From NCBI GenBank assembly GCA_017871115.1, contig JAFCIZ010000005.1, positions 5,449,501-5,513,500 on the forward strand: a DNA stretch of 64,000 nucleotides. Direction: 5' to 3'. How positions within the stretch are numbered: position 1 is the stretch's first letter; every line of letters begins with the position of its first letter. The notes below the pieces were generated by a model. The model saw nothing but the letters and a program-made list of their open reading frames with translations, did no database searches and was not told the origin of the DNA. Shown piece by piece: positions 12,484 to 25,553 of the stretch. The position numbers were made by a program, and so were the translations under genes. The DNA comes from Cunninghamella blakesleeana. Lineage: Eukaryota; Mucoromycota; Mucoromycetes; Mucorales; Cunninghamellaceae.

Positions 12484-14368
12484 TTATATTCCTTGACTGA
12501 TTTGAGTAACAGTAGGAGCAGAACCACCATGGAAAAGATAAAGCATCTCCTCCATACCTAAACGACCTAGTTTTTGAGTTTTACCTTCGCCTAAAGCACT
12601 ATCAGCAAGTTCTTGTTTTTTACGTTGTAATTCTAAAATACGATCTTCTACAGTATCTTTAATAAAAATACGATGAACTTCAACATCTTTTGTTTGACCA
12701 ATACGATGAACACGGTCGATGGCTTGGTTTTCAAGGGCAGGATTCCACCATACATCCATCATGATAACACGGTTAGCCATAGTTAAATTCAAACCTAAAG
12801 AACCACACTTTGTTGATACTAAAAGTACTTTCATATCAGGATCATTATAAAAGGCGTCAATCATTTTTGTACGGTTTCCAATTGGCATGGATCCATCATA
12901 TCTTCCAAATTTAATACCATTCATTTTTAAAGGTTTTTCCATAATATCCAACATAGAAGTGAATTGAGAGAAAACAATCGTTTTATCTTGTCCATGGGTA
13001 TCTTTTTCTGTTTTCTTTAAAATTTCCAGCATAGTATCAATTTTCTTACTACTAATAAAATCCTGAACAGCAGCAAGGCCTTCTAAAAGACTTTCAGGTT
13101 TTACTTCTATTTCCTCTTCAGATTTATGTAATTCAGGTGCATGAATTTTAAAAAAGATTTCGACAGATAAAAGTGCTTTAGGGTCTAATTCACCACGGCA
13201 TTGGGGACATGTTTTTGGACCACTATAGTTACCACCAGAGTTCATATAATCTATTTTAAAGAGAGAGAGAAAAAGAAAGTGAATATAAGAATCTTTCAAT
13301 ATGATTTTATATTTTTATTCTTTTGACCAATTTTCTTTGACGGGTTTTTTCTTTCTTTTTTCATCAATCACTTACTAGAAATACATTCTTTGCACATAAT
13401 ATGGCCACATTGAGCAATGATTTGAGGATTATCAGCAGCATCCATACAGATTGGGCACTATTAATAATATATTTATACACATGTATATTTACCTTGATAA
13501 ATAAATAGTTCTTTATATATATATATATATATATTGCTATCTTTATTTTTAATATTTTTATTATAACCTTCACTTACTTCAGAAGTTTCTAACTCATATT
13601 TGCTAGATAAAAGTCGATCGACTACTTTAGAATCCAAACTCATAGCACATTTTTCTTGGTTTTCAGTATCATCAATTTTTTCAGGTTTTTCAATGGAAGT
13701 CAAGCTTGGATGAAGACAAGCTTGGCGTAAACGTAATAATAATACCAAAATCTATTTATAATACACAAACATACAAAAGGAGATCATCAGGAATATTTTT
13801 GGAATAATTAATTTTTTATATAGTTTCTAATATACATTTATGCATATAATACTTACACTAGAATAATGTTTCATAACGGTTCCATTTCGAACATATTCAT
13901 CAAATTTTTTCATCACACCGGTATTAACGTAATTGTAAAATTCTCTTTCTTCCGGTGGAAATTCTACATGTGTAAAGTGGATGTTTCTTTCAGGTAAATT
14001 AAGAATAGGTTTTCCATCAATCTGTGCCTTTTTAGTACGTCGAAGGGAGATAGCTTTGAGAATAAGTTGAATTTTAGTACAAACCTATTATTTTTTTTAT
14101 GCAAATACAAAATATAGTAATAATAACGATTATTCAGTAAGTATTTTTTTTATTTTTTTTTTATTTTTTTTGTTTGCTTACATTAGGATCGCCAGCTTTA
14201 ACCTTTTTCGAAATTTCGTCCCTGAAGATATTCCAATCGTTATACGGTTTTATTTGTAAAAACTTAATTAATGAATACAATTCATCAATGTTATTTTGAA
14301 TAGGTGTAGCAGTCAAACACCAACGATAATCAGCTTCAATTTGGCAGCTATAAAATATAGACAATATA

Positions 14369-14399
<31 letters not shown>

Positions 14400-16567
14400 T
14401 ATAAATTAATACTATACTTCTATTTTTATATATAAATATCCTTGTTTTAATACATGTAATCATTACCATCCCATTGCTGCACGAGTATTTCTATTCTTAA
14501 TAGTATGAGCCTCGTCTAAAATGACACGATGTACTTTAACTTTTTTAAGAGGACCAGCGAGTATTTCATTATCATTAAATTCCATAGAAATAATATTATA
14601 CGAAGTGATGATAACTATGTAAATAAATAAAGATGATATAAAATAATAATGATTAATAAATAAATGAAAAATTTATCTGTTATTAATTTATTTTCTCATT
14701 CTATTCTTAATTTTTATAATAATCTTTTTAAAAAAAACATTACCATCAAATTTTGCTAATTCATATATATTGTGTATACGATTTGCCCCATGGTGAATAT
14801 AAACCGAAATATTCTCTGTTTTTGTTTTAATTTCTTGAGCCCATTGCTCCATAAGAGAGACTGGACAAATCACTAATGTTGCCTTTATTTTAAATGTTTT
14901 TTCTGGCTGTTTAGCTCTTCTTCTAATTGCCACACTCATCACATCAGGCACTTCATCCATTTCTTGGCATTTTCGACTAACAATTATTGATAAAGCTTGT
15001 ATTGTCTATATATGTACAAGTCAGTAATTATTTAATCATTAGCAACAAAAGATAATTACAATTCTGTTATTGCTATTATTTTTATTATTATTCTATATTT
15101 AAAAACATATAAATAAAAATAATAAGTACATACCTTTCCTAACCCCATGTCATCTGATAACATACCGCCTTTATTAATAGATTCTTCTTGTTTTGTCATC
15201 CACTGAAAGCCAATTTTTTGGTGCTCTAGTAAGTTTACTACTAGCCCATCAGGAGTACCCACTCTACTTTCTGGAGGAGGTACATCATCATTAATCGATT
15301 CTAATAATTTTCGAAGTTGTTCACGTGCCTGACCTTCTGTTAAAATAGCATTATTTGCTCCACGATAAATGGAAGAAGATATTGAATTAGAAATAGGATT
15401 TCTATTATATTGGAATGGTTTGCTGTTGTTGTAATTATTATTAAAAAAATCTAGATCATCCAAGTCGATGTAGTTCTTTGTATTACGCGAAAGACCATAT
15501 CGTTTATTTGAATCATTTTGATTCAGTAATAATGTCAACTGATGCTGGAGTCTACTTAAATTCTGGCTAGATATTATATTGTCGTTTGGATCTTCATAAT
15601 TTTCTTCATCAATATAGTTTGAGTGATCCGAGTCGATATTATAGTAATCGTTTTGCTCCTGTGTTAAGTCTACAAATTGTGGTTCTTCATCACTGTCTAT
15701 AACGAATACATTAAGATTACCATTGTTATTATTATTATTTGAAGTGGAAGGTGCTGCTGCTGCTGCTGCTGTTGATGATGATGATGATGATGAAGATTCA
15801 CCTTTATATTGTTGGTTCATGAAATTGTTGTTTGAGATATCAATTTTAGGTCGTTTAAAATGATCTGTTGTGTTTTCAAGTGAATTCATAGATCGTTTGC
15901 CTTTTAGAAATGAATTAATTGTAGGTTGTTGCTGACTATCTAATGTCGAAAGATCTTGAGAAAAGTGAATATTATTATTATATGTGGTATCATTATTATT
16001 GTTGGCATAATTAGTGGAAGTGGAAGTAGTAATAGTAGTAGTAGTAGAATTGTTATTAAAAATAGAAGGGGATGAAGAGGAAGAAGGAAAAGAAGAGGAT
16101 GAAGCAAATGTAGATGTATTATTATTGTTGCTATTGCTATTATTTTCAATTTGTAATCGTGCTTCTCTATTAAGTTCTTCTTGAACCTGTTTGGCATATT
16201 CAAGTTGCTGTGCCTCCATTTCTAATCGTTTCTCGATTTCTTTTTGGGCTCGAATTTCGTTAATATCTATTCCCATTGCAATTAGAGCTTCTTCTGATAT
16301 ACTGTCAGTTACGAGATCATCTAAAGGATTAGGTATATAGCTATCGTTTTTATTTTCCATATTATTATTATTGGTGTTATCATTGTTGGATAAAATCAAA
16401 TTTAAAGATTGATCGTCACTCTCGATATGAGTATCATAAGAATCAATTATATCCATATCATTTCTAAATTGACTACTGGTATTATCTGTATAAGAATCTT
16501 GAGTTGTATTAGTAAGATCGATAGATTCAGCAGTTGATTGACTATCTATATCATTATTATAATCCAT
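12484..16567 (-). CDS. ULS1: SNF2-family translocase with RING finger, Uls1/Ris1-like
   Basis: 1086-residue Swi2/Snf2 ATPase with a RING inserted between the two helicase halves, as in Rad5, Rad16 and Uls1. Exons (minus) 16567-15134, 15005-14744, 14614-14467, 14347-14182, 14084-13857, 13751-13578, 13457-13376 and 13250-12484. The ATP site is GGMLSDDMGLGK ending exactly at the first splice; Walker B is LDEAH; motif III is LTATPIQNN. A C3HC4 RING (CPIC, CGHIMC, CPQC) spans the exon 7/8 junction, then helicase motifs V/VI (STKCGSLGLNL, DRVHRIGQ). There is no HIRAN-like start. The 400-residue disordered N-terminus instead holds hydrophobic-acidic motifs like SUMO-interacting motifs (SIDLT 15-19, VFVIDSDEE 287-295, FVDLT 298-302, YIDLDD 366-371). 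This points to the SUMO-targeted Uls1/Ris1/Rrp2 group rather than Rad5 or Rad16. Expected nuclear. Confidence 0.88.
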
Positions 16568-16805
16568 ATTATTGCTTTTGCTATTATTACTTTTATATTC
16601 AAAAAAAGAAGAAAAAAAAAAAAAAAGCAGGAGAGAGAGAAAGTGAGCAAAAAAAAAGGACTAAAATTATAAAGTTTCAAAAAAATATTTAAACACCTCA
16701 TTTTTTTTCACGATTTAGAAATTAAATTACATTAAGCAGTGCTTTATTGTTATGATGATATATGTAATAAAAATATTATAACAATATAATATAATAAATT
16801 AATAT

Positions 16806-17800
16806 CTAAAAAGATTGATTATTAATTTGTTTTACAAACATTTCCAAAGAAGCTTCAGGTTGATAATATGGTACCTATAAAATAATATTAGTTGTAAATG
16901 AAAGTAGATTAGATTGGAAATAAAAACTCTTTTTTAGCATATATATATAAAACTAACCTCATGTCCAGCTTCATATACTCTTACAAAAGTTAAACCACCA
17001 CCAGATTGGAATTCCCCGACTTTTTTACCATTTACTGTCCATGGTTGCATTGAATGTTGGCGATATTCGTCCTTTCCATCAAACTCTAACTTTTCCGCCC
17101 AAGCATAATTACCATACTATAAATAAAATAATATAGATGCGATTTAGTGCTACTATTATTATCATTGTTTGTTTGTTTGTTTATTTGCTATTATCATTGT
17201 TTTTAGTTTCTAATTATTATTTATTTATTACCCATGAACAAATATAATCAGCATCACCAGAATATAATAAGACTCGTATGTTCTCATTTAACAAATTAGC
17301 TACATGAGGTGCTGTAGTTCTTACACTAAATAAATCAAATAACACATATATTCTGCTTAATAAAATAGTTCTTGTTATTTTTTTCTGTTTTCTTTTTTCC
17401 TTTCAAAAGTGTATAAAATAAAATGAAAAAGTGTTAAATTACCCATCACCTGTTCGAGAAAATCTTTTAAACTATTCAATTAAAATAAAAATTAAAAAAT
17501 AGTATATTATTAAAGCTGATCTATGCTATTATTATAACAATTGTTAAGAATGAAAAAAAAAAACTTTTATTTACCACATTATCGGAACATGCTTCAAAAT
17601 CACCTTTATGGCCAATTTTTAATTTTACTGCTTCGCTATTCAAAAACCTAACATAGTTTTCGGGCATATCATCGCGTGTGCGTACATCATAGTAACTTCG
17701 TTCTGATTCCCCATATAAGGAAGTTATATGTATATTGCAGAAATTATCGGCTATAAAACAATCTTGATCATTATGAGTATCATAACATTTCTGAACTATG

Positions 17801-17836
<36 letters not shown>

Positions 17837-19240
17837 TAATAGAATCAATATTAATTGCCATTGTATATATAACATTATATTTCTTTTTCTCTTTTTTTTT
17901 TTTCTCTACCTTTTTCTGCACACGAGGGATAGTTGTCTTTCATTCTTTGACATGTGCTTTCGGATACTACACGACCATCTAATATATAGTAAAATATATA
18001 TGAATATTAATGATAAGTATATATAAATATTCAAATTTATGCTATTATGTATAGTTTACATGAAGAGTTACAAGCCATGGTGGAATAGTGCTCCCTGTTT
18101 GTTTCATATATTTAAATATTTTATGTAAATATATACATTTTTACATAAATAAAATTAGTTTTGATAGATAAATAAGTAAATGAATAGATAAGTATAGGTA
18201 TCGATTGTGATATAATAATAAAGCTTACAGTTGTATTAAAGGATCTGTCCAACCATTTCCGATACCAATAGACTCCAAGTTAATAAAAGTATTATTAGTT
18301 TTTCCTTGTTGAACACGTTTATTTTGGTTGACAATGTAGTCTGCATAAACAGGAATATAATGACCCCCATATGACTCCCCATACATATGAAAAGGTTGTT
18401 GGCTATACTTTGGAAATTCTTTATAAAAGGCTTGGATAAAATTATAAGTTGGTTCTGCTCCTTGGAAAGTACTGTTTATTTGATCTTCACCTTTAGAAAA
18501 CCCAACACCACCCGGCTATTTTTATATAAAATAAAATAAATAATGAATATGATATTAGTTATATACAAAATAAAAATTAGAAAGTGTTATTAAAATAAAG
18601 TAAAATGACTTACTTGATCGAGAAATAATAGGTTTGAATATTTATTCCAACTATATGGATTTATTTCAGTTGATTGTCCATCTTCTCTAACTTTACAAGG
18701 CCCAAGTTCTTGAAAAAGGCCACTATTTTTATCCAGTTCAATAAAATAAAAATTGTGGACAGGAAGAGGTTAAAAAAATATTTTGTGTTACCATAATGAG
18801 GTAATAATTACGTTGAGTTTAAAAAAATAATAAAGAAATTATCCTTTTTCTGTTAAAAAAAATTCTATATTAATATATTTACTTACATCATTGAAGAGCA
18901 GCCAGGACCACCATTTAACCATAAAGTTAATGGTGCATTTTCTGGATCATTTTGACTTTCAAAGAACCAATAAAAATACTCTATATTATTAGGTAATGTT
19001 AAATAACCTGATTTCTACATATATAAAATAAAAAAATACATTTGTACAGCGTACATTTTTTTTAAATATCATATACATTCTTATACGTAATAAAATTATA
19101 TATTATTTTTAGATGTATTCTTTTTTTACTTGAAAAACATTTCCTTCACATATTTCTAGTTGGCTATTTGAATGTTCTAAAGGTGCCAACCAAGCCAATT
19201 GTGCACCACTTAATAATATTAAGAGAGCACTCTTTAACAT
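16806..19240 (-). CDS. Serine carboxypeptidase (S10, carboxypeptidase Y-like)
   Basis: Secreted or vacuolar exopeptidase removing C-terminal residues. Eleven exons (minus): 19240-19130, 19014-18887, 18722-18614, 18515-18229, 18094-18060 (35 nt), 17978-17910, 17795-17575, 17471-17443 (29 nt), 17325-17232, 17116-16958 and 16874-16806; 436 residues. A signal peptide ([10 protein letters not shown], about 1-20) comes first. Then the oxyanion motif NGGPGCSS, the LDQPGGVGFS block, nucleophile S164 in GESYGGHY, the GDADY block near 353-357 with the catalytic Asp, and H413 in AGHE at the end of exon 10. The size fits a form without the long propeptide of yeast CPY, and Cys residues are plentiful. All members of the catalytic triad are present, so activity is expected. 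Confidence 0.93.
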
Positions 19241-19780
19241 GGTAAATATAATAATATAATAATAATAATTGTAATGATAATAATAACAATAATAGTATAT
19301 AAAAAAACAATAAAATAATGATTATTTATATAATTATATATTTTTTAGTTTGTTTGTCCAAGAAAGGGAAAAAATACACCAGCTAATAGATCTCGGGTGA
19401 TATATATAGTTCTTTTTTTTTTTTTTGAAATAAACCAGAATCTAGAATAAATAGGTAAATATATATATATATATTGTATTGTTTTTAATAAAAAAAAAAT
19501 GGGCATAATGATAATAATAATGTTATTATTTATTATTATTATATATATAATACATATTTAAAAAAATATTAAAATACGAAGAGAACGCCACTTTTTTTTT
19601 TTTTGACATGTTTGAAAAAAGAATAAGCCAATCAAAAAATTTTATGCATTACATCGGAGATACCCATTTTGCGGATGATAATTCTGTTTTGTAAAAAAAA
19701 AGAGTTGAATTTTTTTTTTCCATTTTCCATTCCTTTTTCTTTTTTTCTCTTTTCTACTTTTTTCTATTTCATATATATTT
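19241..19780. other. Divergent intergenic region (carboxypeptidase / transporter)
   Basis: Shared upstream region of two divergent genes, rich in ATT and TA runs. A CCAAT motif lies at 19628-19632 on the transporter side; the rest is low complexity. Confidence 0.55.
19628..19632 (+). promoter_or_regulatory. CCAAT box upstream of the amino acid transporter
   Basis: AGCCAATC lies about 150 bp before the ATG at 19781, a typical place for a HAP/NF-Y site in fungi. It is a match by eye only. Confidence 0.4.
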
Positions 19781-22041
19781 ATGCCTAATACAACAACAGA
19801 AAGTCCACATTCCACAGAAGAAGGAATAGCATCTCCAAAATATGGTAGATCAAGGCCAACTTCAGTAATTATTGAAGAAGGAAGAGAGCAAAAATCACCA
19901 ACAGCAGCTGGCGGCACTCGACCTCGACCTCGGCCCAAATTATCAAGTCGAGCCACTTCATTTGCTCATTCTGCTAAAAGAGCATCCATGGGCGCAAGAT
20001 CTTATTCCACCATGTCCTTATATACTAATTTTGCCGGTGAACATTTAGATGATGAAGGAACCTCTCAAGGATATAGAACCAAACGAGCCATTAGTGAAGA
20101 AAAATCAAATGTTCCAAATGATGATTCTGCTATTGAAACGGAACAAGTTCGAGCTACACCTACTGCTTCTGTTGGTAAAGCTATGTTTATGTTCTTGAAA
20201 GCTTTTATAGGTTCTGGAGTTTTGTTTTTACCAAAAGCGTAAGTCTGAATCAAAATATTAAACTTATTTGTTTGTTTAAATAATAAGAAATAAAAATAGG
20301 ATAATCCATATACTAATATACATATATATATATATCTATCTATAATATAGTTATGCAAATGGTGGTGTGGCTTTATCCAATATTTTAATGGTGATTATCG
20401 CTATGATTTGTTTAGTTGCATTTTTGCATTTAATTAAAACTCAGTTGATAGTAGGTGGTTCTTATGGTGATATAGGAGGAACTTTGGTAAGTAAAAAATC
20501 GAATTTTTTTTCATGCACGAATCTCCCCCACTTTATTTTATTTTATTTTATTAATAATATATTATATTTATACAATAGTTTGGGCCAACATTGCGATATA
20601 TTGTTTTATTTTTCATTGTTATATCACAAATAGGTTTTGTTTGCTCTTATTTCATTTTTGTCTCAGGAAACTTTTATAGCGTTGCCAACGTCTTATCTGC
20701 ATGCCGTAATCACATTGAACAAAAGAACTATATTTGGTTTCCATTAATCCTCTTAATTCCTATGTCTTTAATCCGTCATATGGCACGCTTATCATTTGCT
20801 GCTATTGCTGCTGATATTTTGATCTTGTTTGGATTAATTGTAATTATTTATTTTTCTTCTGATCAACTTTATAATCATGGCCCTGGTCCAGGTATAGTTG
20901 CCGTCAATTCGATGGACTTTGGTCTTACAATTGGTACAGCCACTTTCTCTTTTGAAGGCATAGGTTTATGTAAATAAAATATAAATAAAATAATGTTAAT
21001 ATCAAGAAAAAAGAGAATGAAAAGAAATATAAATGTATGTGTTGTATATTTATTTTTTTTTATTATTTTAAATACTAGTAATTCCTATTGTCGAATCTAT
21101 GGCGGACCCTCATAAGTTCCCTATTGTCACTATTTTTGGTATGATCATTGTATGTTGTATCTATGTATTAATTGGTACTCTCTCTTATATGGCATATGGT
21201 GATCAAATTCAAGCTGCTGTTATTTATAATTTTCCTCCTGATAACCGATTAAACATATCCGTTGAATTACTATACTCTCTTGCCGTTATGTTAACGTAAG
21301 TGATATGTTCATGCTATTATTTTTCTTTTTTCTTTTTAAAAATAATACGATGCAACGAATTATCTTCTCATTATTAACAATAATATTTAGTATGCCTTTT
21401 ATGTTATTCCCTGCATTAAAAATCATCGAAAATGGTATATTCCGTAAGTTTAAATCAGGTCGTGACAGTGTAACAGTAAAGTTTTCAAAAAATATTTATC
21501 GTGTCATTATATCTGTTATTTGTGCCGTTATTGCTTATGGTATTGGTGGAGAAAACTTGGATAAATTTGTAGCTTTTGGTAAGTACATAAAAAAAAAAAA
21601 AAGAATTTTTTATTTACTGCTTTTTTGTTCTCTTTTTTTTTATATATAGTTGGGTCTGTTGCCTGTGTAAGAATTTTTTCTTTTTATTAATATAATAATA
21701 ATAATGATTACATTGCCCACTTAGTAACTATATATAATTATATAATCATTATATTTATAGGTTCCATTATGTTTTATTTTTCCAGGTCTATTCCATATTA
21801 AAGTAGCTAAGCGTTTATGGGAAAAAATAATTGATATGGCATTAATTATTTGGGGAGTGGGTATTATGATTTATACCTGTAAGTTACTAAGACAAACAAT
21901 CAATTTTATATTTTTATCATCAAACTAATATTTCATATACTACAATCTTTTTTATTTTTACTTTTTATAGTATATGTCACTATAAACTCATGGGTACATC
22001 CTGGACACGCTGAAGCATTAACACCTTACTGCCCATTATAA
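19781..22041 (+). CDS. Amino acid transporter, AAAP family (Avt3/Avt4-like)
   Basis: Eight exons: 19781-20238, 20351-20486, 20579-20969, 21079-21295, 21391-21578, 21650-21666 (17 nt), 21761-21878 and 21971-22041; 531 residues. A long hydrophilic Ser/Arg/Pro-rich N-terminus (about 140 residues) precedes about eleven membrane segments. The first carries the family hallmark (FLKAFIGSGVLFLPKAYANGG, split by intron 1). Later markers include SYGDIGG, the SFEGIGL block and LIPIVESM. Family members Avt3/Avt4 export neutral amino acids from the vacuole; that location is inferred from similarity and the long soluble N-terminus. The 17-nt exon 6 is needed to restore the frame through VGSVACVPLCFIFPG. 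Confidence 0.9.
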
Positions 22042-22347
22042 TATATATATATATTAAAAAGTATTGGTATATTACTTTTTTTATTTAATTGTATATATGT
22101 TGGTATTTTTTTATTTGGTATATATATATATATATATATATACAGAACTTATTTATTACTAAATTATTATTATTACTACTATTACTTTCATAACTTAAAA
22201 ACTATATAATGTCTTATTGTATTTCTCTTAATAAAAAACAAAAAATATAAATATACTTTCATAAAATAAAATAAAATTATTGGTACGGGGATTTAATTAT
22301 AAACGGTATATTTTTTTATTTAAGGACAAAAAATTATAGAGCTATAT
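22042..22347. other. Convergent intergenic region
   Basis: 3' ends of the transporter and the OHCU gene. TA repeat at 22121-22143; nothing else seen. Confidence 0.6.
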
Positions 22348-23002
22348 TTAAAGTCGGCTATCATTAATTTTCTTTAAACGATCTCTGGCAATAAGCATCA
22401 TATCTACCATACCAGTTTTCATTTCTTGTTCTCTATTATTGGAAGCAATTCTTTCACGAATTAAAGGAATGATTTGAGATCGAGGACGACCAGCGACGAA
22501 GACCACAAATTTAAATCCATACTTTTCTTCATATTCCTATTATACGTATATATTGTTTTAAAAAACATCATTAATTTAAACATATCCGTATATATACTTC
22601 TTTTACTTTCCTTTTTCCTTTTTTTAAAAAAAATATTATACATATCCATACCTTATTTAATTGAGCAAGAGTAGCATTGATTTCGCGATCTTGTTCTGAT
22701 TCACCACCTTGACGATTTTGATAACCTTGTTCTTTAAGAGACATGGCAGATAAATTAGTTTTGTTTTCTCCAATACGAGGGTGAGCATTGATAACGTCTA
22801 ACTTATCTTGATCGCTTAATTCATTACCAAGGCAGATGGATTCAGCAAGTTCAATAAGTTCAAGATAAGATTTATAAGGTCTTCCGGCTAATAAACGACT
22901 TGCAAGTGGAGGGGCAGTTTCAAATAAAGTATTGACAGCTTCAATGAATACTTCAGGTGATTCACGATTAAGTTGTTCAATGGGAGGAATGGTACTAGAC
23001 AT
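22348..23002 (-). CDS. URAD: OHCU decarboxylase (uric acid degradation)
   Basis: 2-oxo-4-hydroxy-4-carboxy-5-ureidoimidazoline decarboxylase, the last step from urate to (S)-allantoin. Exons (minus) 23002-22652 and 22536-22348; 179 residues, the full size of the single-domain enzyme. Seen in sequence: the catalytic-His block NAHPRIGE, the LAGRPYKSYLEL stretch, the Gln/Glu-rich helix before the intron, and the C-terminal block with VFVAGRP and IPLIRERI. The protein ends in Ser-Arg-Leu, a peroxisomal PTS1 tail, which fits the peroxisomal urate pathway. No transthyretin-like HIU hydrolase is fused to it and none lies nearby. Confidence 0.93.
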
Positions 23003-24214
23003 TTTAATTATGTATAAAAATTATTAAATGAAGAAATAAATAAATTGATAGAATATATCAAGTCAATAACTATATAAATAAAGAAAAGAAATAAAGAAAA
23101 GAAAAGAAAAGAAAAGAAAAGAAAAGAAAAGAGAGAGGGATAAAATGAAAAAAAATAAAAATTTATGGATATGTTTTTAAATCTCCGCAATATATAAGTA
23201 TTTGCTGCGATCAATAAAAAGTAATGGGTTTTAAAGAAAAAAATCTCTTTATTCCTTCACAAGAATATACTTATCTTAAAAAATGGAATATATACAAAAT
23301 AAAATCCAAAAGACGAATAATAATAAAAAAAGGTAAATGATTATGAATTAATAAAAGTATTAAGTAGCAATACAAAATATAAAATAATAATCGTTGTCAA
23401 AGTCAAAAAATATAAAAAAAAGGTGATACAAATTATACAAATAGTAATAACTTGGTATTTGCTTATGAATTAGTAAAAAAAAAAAAAAAAAGAAAATGAC
23501 GGATAGATAATATAATGCTGACTGTATTTGTAAAAGAAAAAATGTTGATCACATCAAAAGAAAAAAAAATTTCAACTCCTAAAAAAAATGATAGATTTTT
23601 TTTAATTATCCGCTTTTTTTTTTTATTTATCACCTTGATAGAACATGTTTAAAGATGGAAGTTTATTTAACGATGGTAAATACTTATTTTGGTGGATAAA
23701 TAATCTATAATATATTTGGCTACACTAAAACAATAAACCAACTTTAAGCTCAGATATTAATCCAACAAACTTTTTTTTGTAGATAAAAAAAAATATATAT
23801 ATCCTGATCTTTTTTATATATATATATAAATAAAACAAGAAGGATAAAAAGTTTATTTGTAAGGTAGTATAAAAAATTAAATAATATAAATAGTATAAAT
23901 AAATAAATGTGAAGTAAATTTTTTTTTTAAAAAAAAAATAATGAATAATGAAGAGTACGAAGAAAAAAGATAGATTTTTTAAATGAGGAGAGTAGTAATA
24001 AGTGTAGAAAAGATGTTTAAGGTAAGAAATAATGTGATTATTAGTGATATTTTGTTCATTCAAGGTAAAACTAGAAAAGGTATCCACACATACACCACGC
24101 ACACACAAAATAAAAAAAAAGAGAGAGTGAGAGAATGATAAATAAATTAAAAACAATATATTATTAACCTTGTAAAGTAAATCATCACATATATATTTTT
24201 TTTTTTTCGTTTTT
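23003..24214. other. Long AT-rich intergenic region
   Basis: Spacer between the septin 3' end and the OHCU start. It contains a (GAAAA)7 repeat, many A runs, a T10-A10 tract (23919-23938) and a CA-rich patch near 24085-24105. Short reading frames here are translations of A/T tracts. Confidence 0.6.
23096..23130. repeat. (GAAAA)7 microsatellite
   Basis: Seven perfect GAAAA units about 95 bp upstream of the OHCU start; on the gene strand this is a TTTTC pyrimidine tract in the leader or promoter. Confidence 0.9.
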
Positions 24215-25150
24215 TTAGATTTGATTAAGATCTTCCAAGATTTTTTTACTAACTACCATACTTTTCATTTTAGTTGCACGTTTCTGTAAAAGTTTTTCAG
24301 TACGGTATTGTTCATAATAACGTTCCAAAGTTTCCGAAATAAGAATACGTCGGTGAGTGACTAAGAGCATGGTTTTTAATTTATTAAAATCGCTGTATTG
24401 ATCACTTAAACAATCGATTGTTCCCCATCCATAATCTCTTCCTAATTGAATGATTTTTCCTTCTTCTTGACTTTTCATTGTAATAGGTATACCGGTTTCT
24501 GGATCTTCTTCACAAGCAATAAATGTAAATGGAATAGCACGTAAATAATCAATAAATGCTTGTACTTCATCATCTTCTTCTTCATAATTGAATTGTTGTA
24601 AAAATTCATCCAAGGTAGGTGTTGATTTTTTTTCTTTATTATCTTTATCTTTATTTGTAGTTGATTTATTTTTATCTTCATCGTCGGCATTTGACTTTTG
24701 ATCTTTTTCTTCTTCTTTATCATTAACATCCACTTCTTCTTCTTCGTCTTCTTCTTCATCTTCAGGCATGCCATAGATAGGGATTTTATGAGTATTATAT
24801 ATGGTTTGAATAATAGTAGGTTTCAATCGGTTTCTTTGAGCTAAAGTTAAAGTATCTGTTTTACCAATGACAGGAATTACATTGACTCTTTTTGATAATT
24901 TGGATAATACTCGAACATCATATTCACCTAAATCACGTTTACTTGGATCGACAAAATAAAGACATGCATGAACTTGGGTATCAACAGCTTTTGGATTTCT
25001 TTTGACTTTACTTTCCTATTATTAAAGAGTAATAGATAGATTTGGTCTGGTTAAAAAATGAATTGTTTTAATGCATCTACCTCCTTTTTTTTTTCTTTTT
25101 TATTCTTTTTTTTTCTTATCCTAATCCTTTTTTTTTTTTTTTGCCACATC

Positions 25151-25183
<33 letters not shown>

Positions 25184-25553
25184 TATTTTTTACCTCAGCC
25201 AAAGTTAAATCAAATTGATGCTCAATATAACCTAATATATCATGTAATTGTTTATCAACAATATAATCAGTTTGAAAGCCAGGTGTATCAATTAAAGTAA
25301 GAACCATTTTTTCACCATCAACTTCAGCTTCAACAGAAACAGTATAAGGTACCAAAGTACGTTCTAAAGGACCAGTTATCAATGCTTGACCATTACCAGC
25401 TGGTTGTACCATTGTTTCTCGTTTATCTTTAGGCATCTTTAGTTTTAATGATTCTAAAAGAGTTCTAACAAATGAAGTTTTCCCTACACCTGAAAACCCA
25501 ACTACCATAACGTTAAACTGTGATACCACTGGTTTTCTTGACCTTGGTGTCAT
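24215..25553 (-). CDS. Septin-like GTPase with an acidic insertion
   Basis: Exons (minus) 25553-25194 and 25015-24215; 386 residues. Septins polymerise into filaments at septa and hyphal tips. G1 is GFSGVGKTS (19-27), G3 is DTPGF (89-93), and the G4 position reads GKTD (171-174) where most septins have AKAD. Between G4 and the septin unique element there is a block of Asp, Glu, Lys and Asn at about 204-255. The domain then resumes (IPFTFIACEEDPETG) and continues through the WGTIDC and DFNKLKTMLLVTH motifs of the septin unique element. The basic C-terminal helix is short, with no long coiled coil. The Walker motifs look intact. It could be a divergent, non-core septin. Confidence 0.87.

Noticed and set aside
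12484..16567. Assignment as Rad5/HLTF
   Set aside because: There is a RING inside the helicase, but no HIRAN-like domain is visible in the N-terminus, and the SIM-like motifs fit Uls1/Ris1 better.
23725..24156. 143-codon minus-strand frame
   Set aside because: Composed of Phe, Leu, Tyr and Ile from A/T tracts; no start context, domain or conservation-like pattern.
24475..24774. Lys/Met-rich 99-codon frame on the minus strand
   Set aside because: Frame-shifted shadow of the acidic septin insertion.
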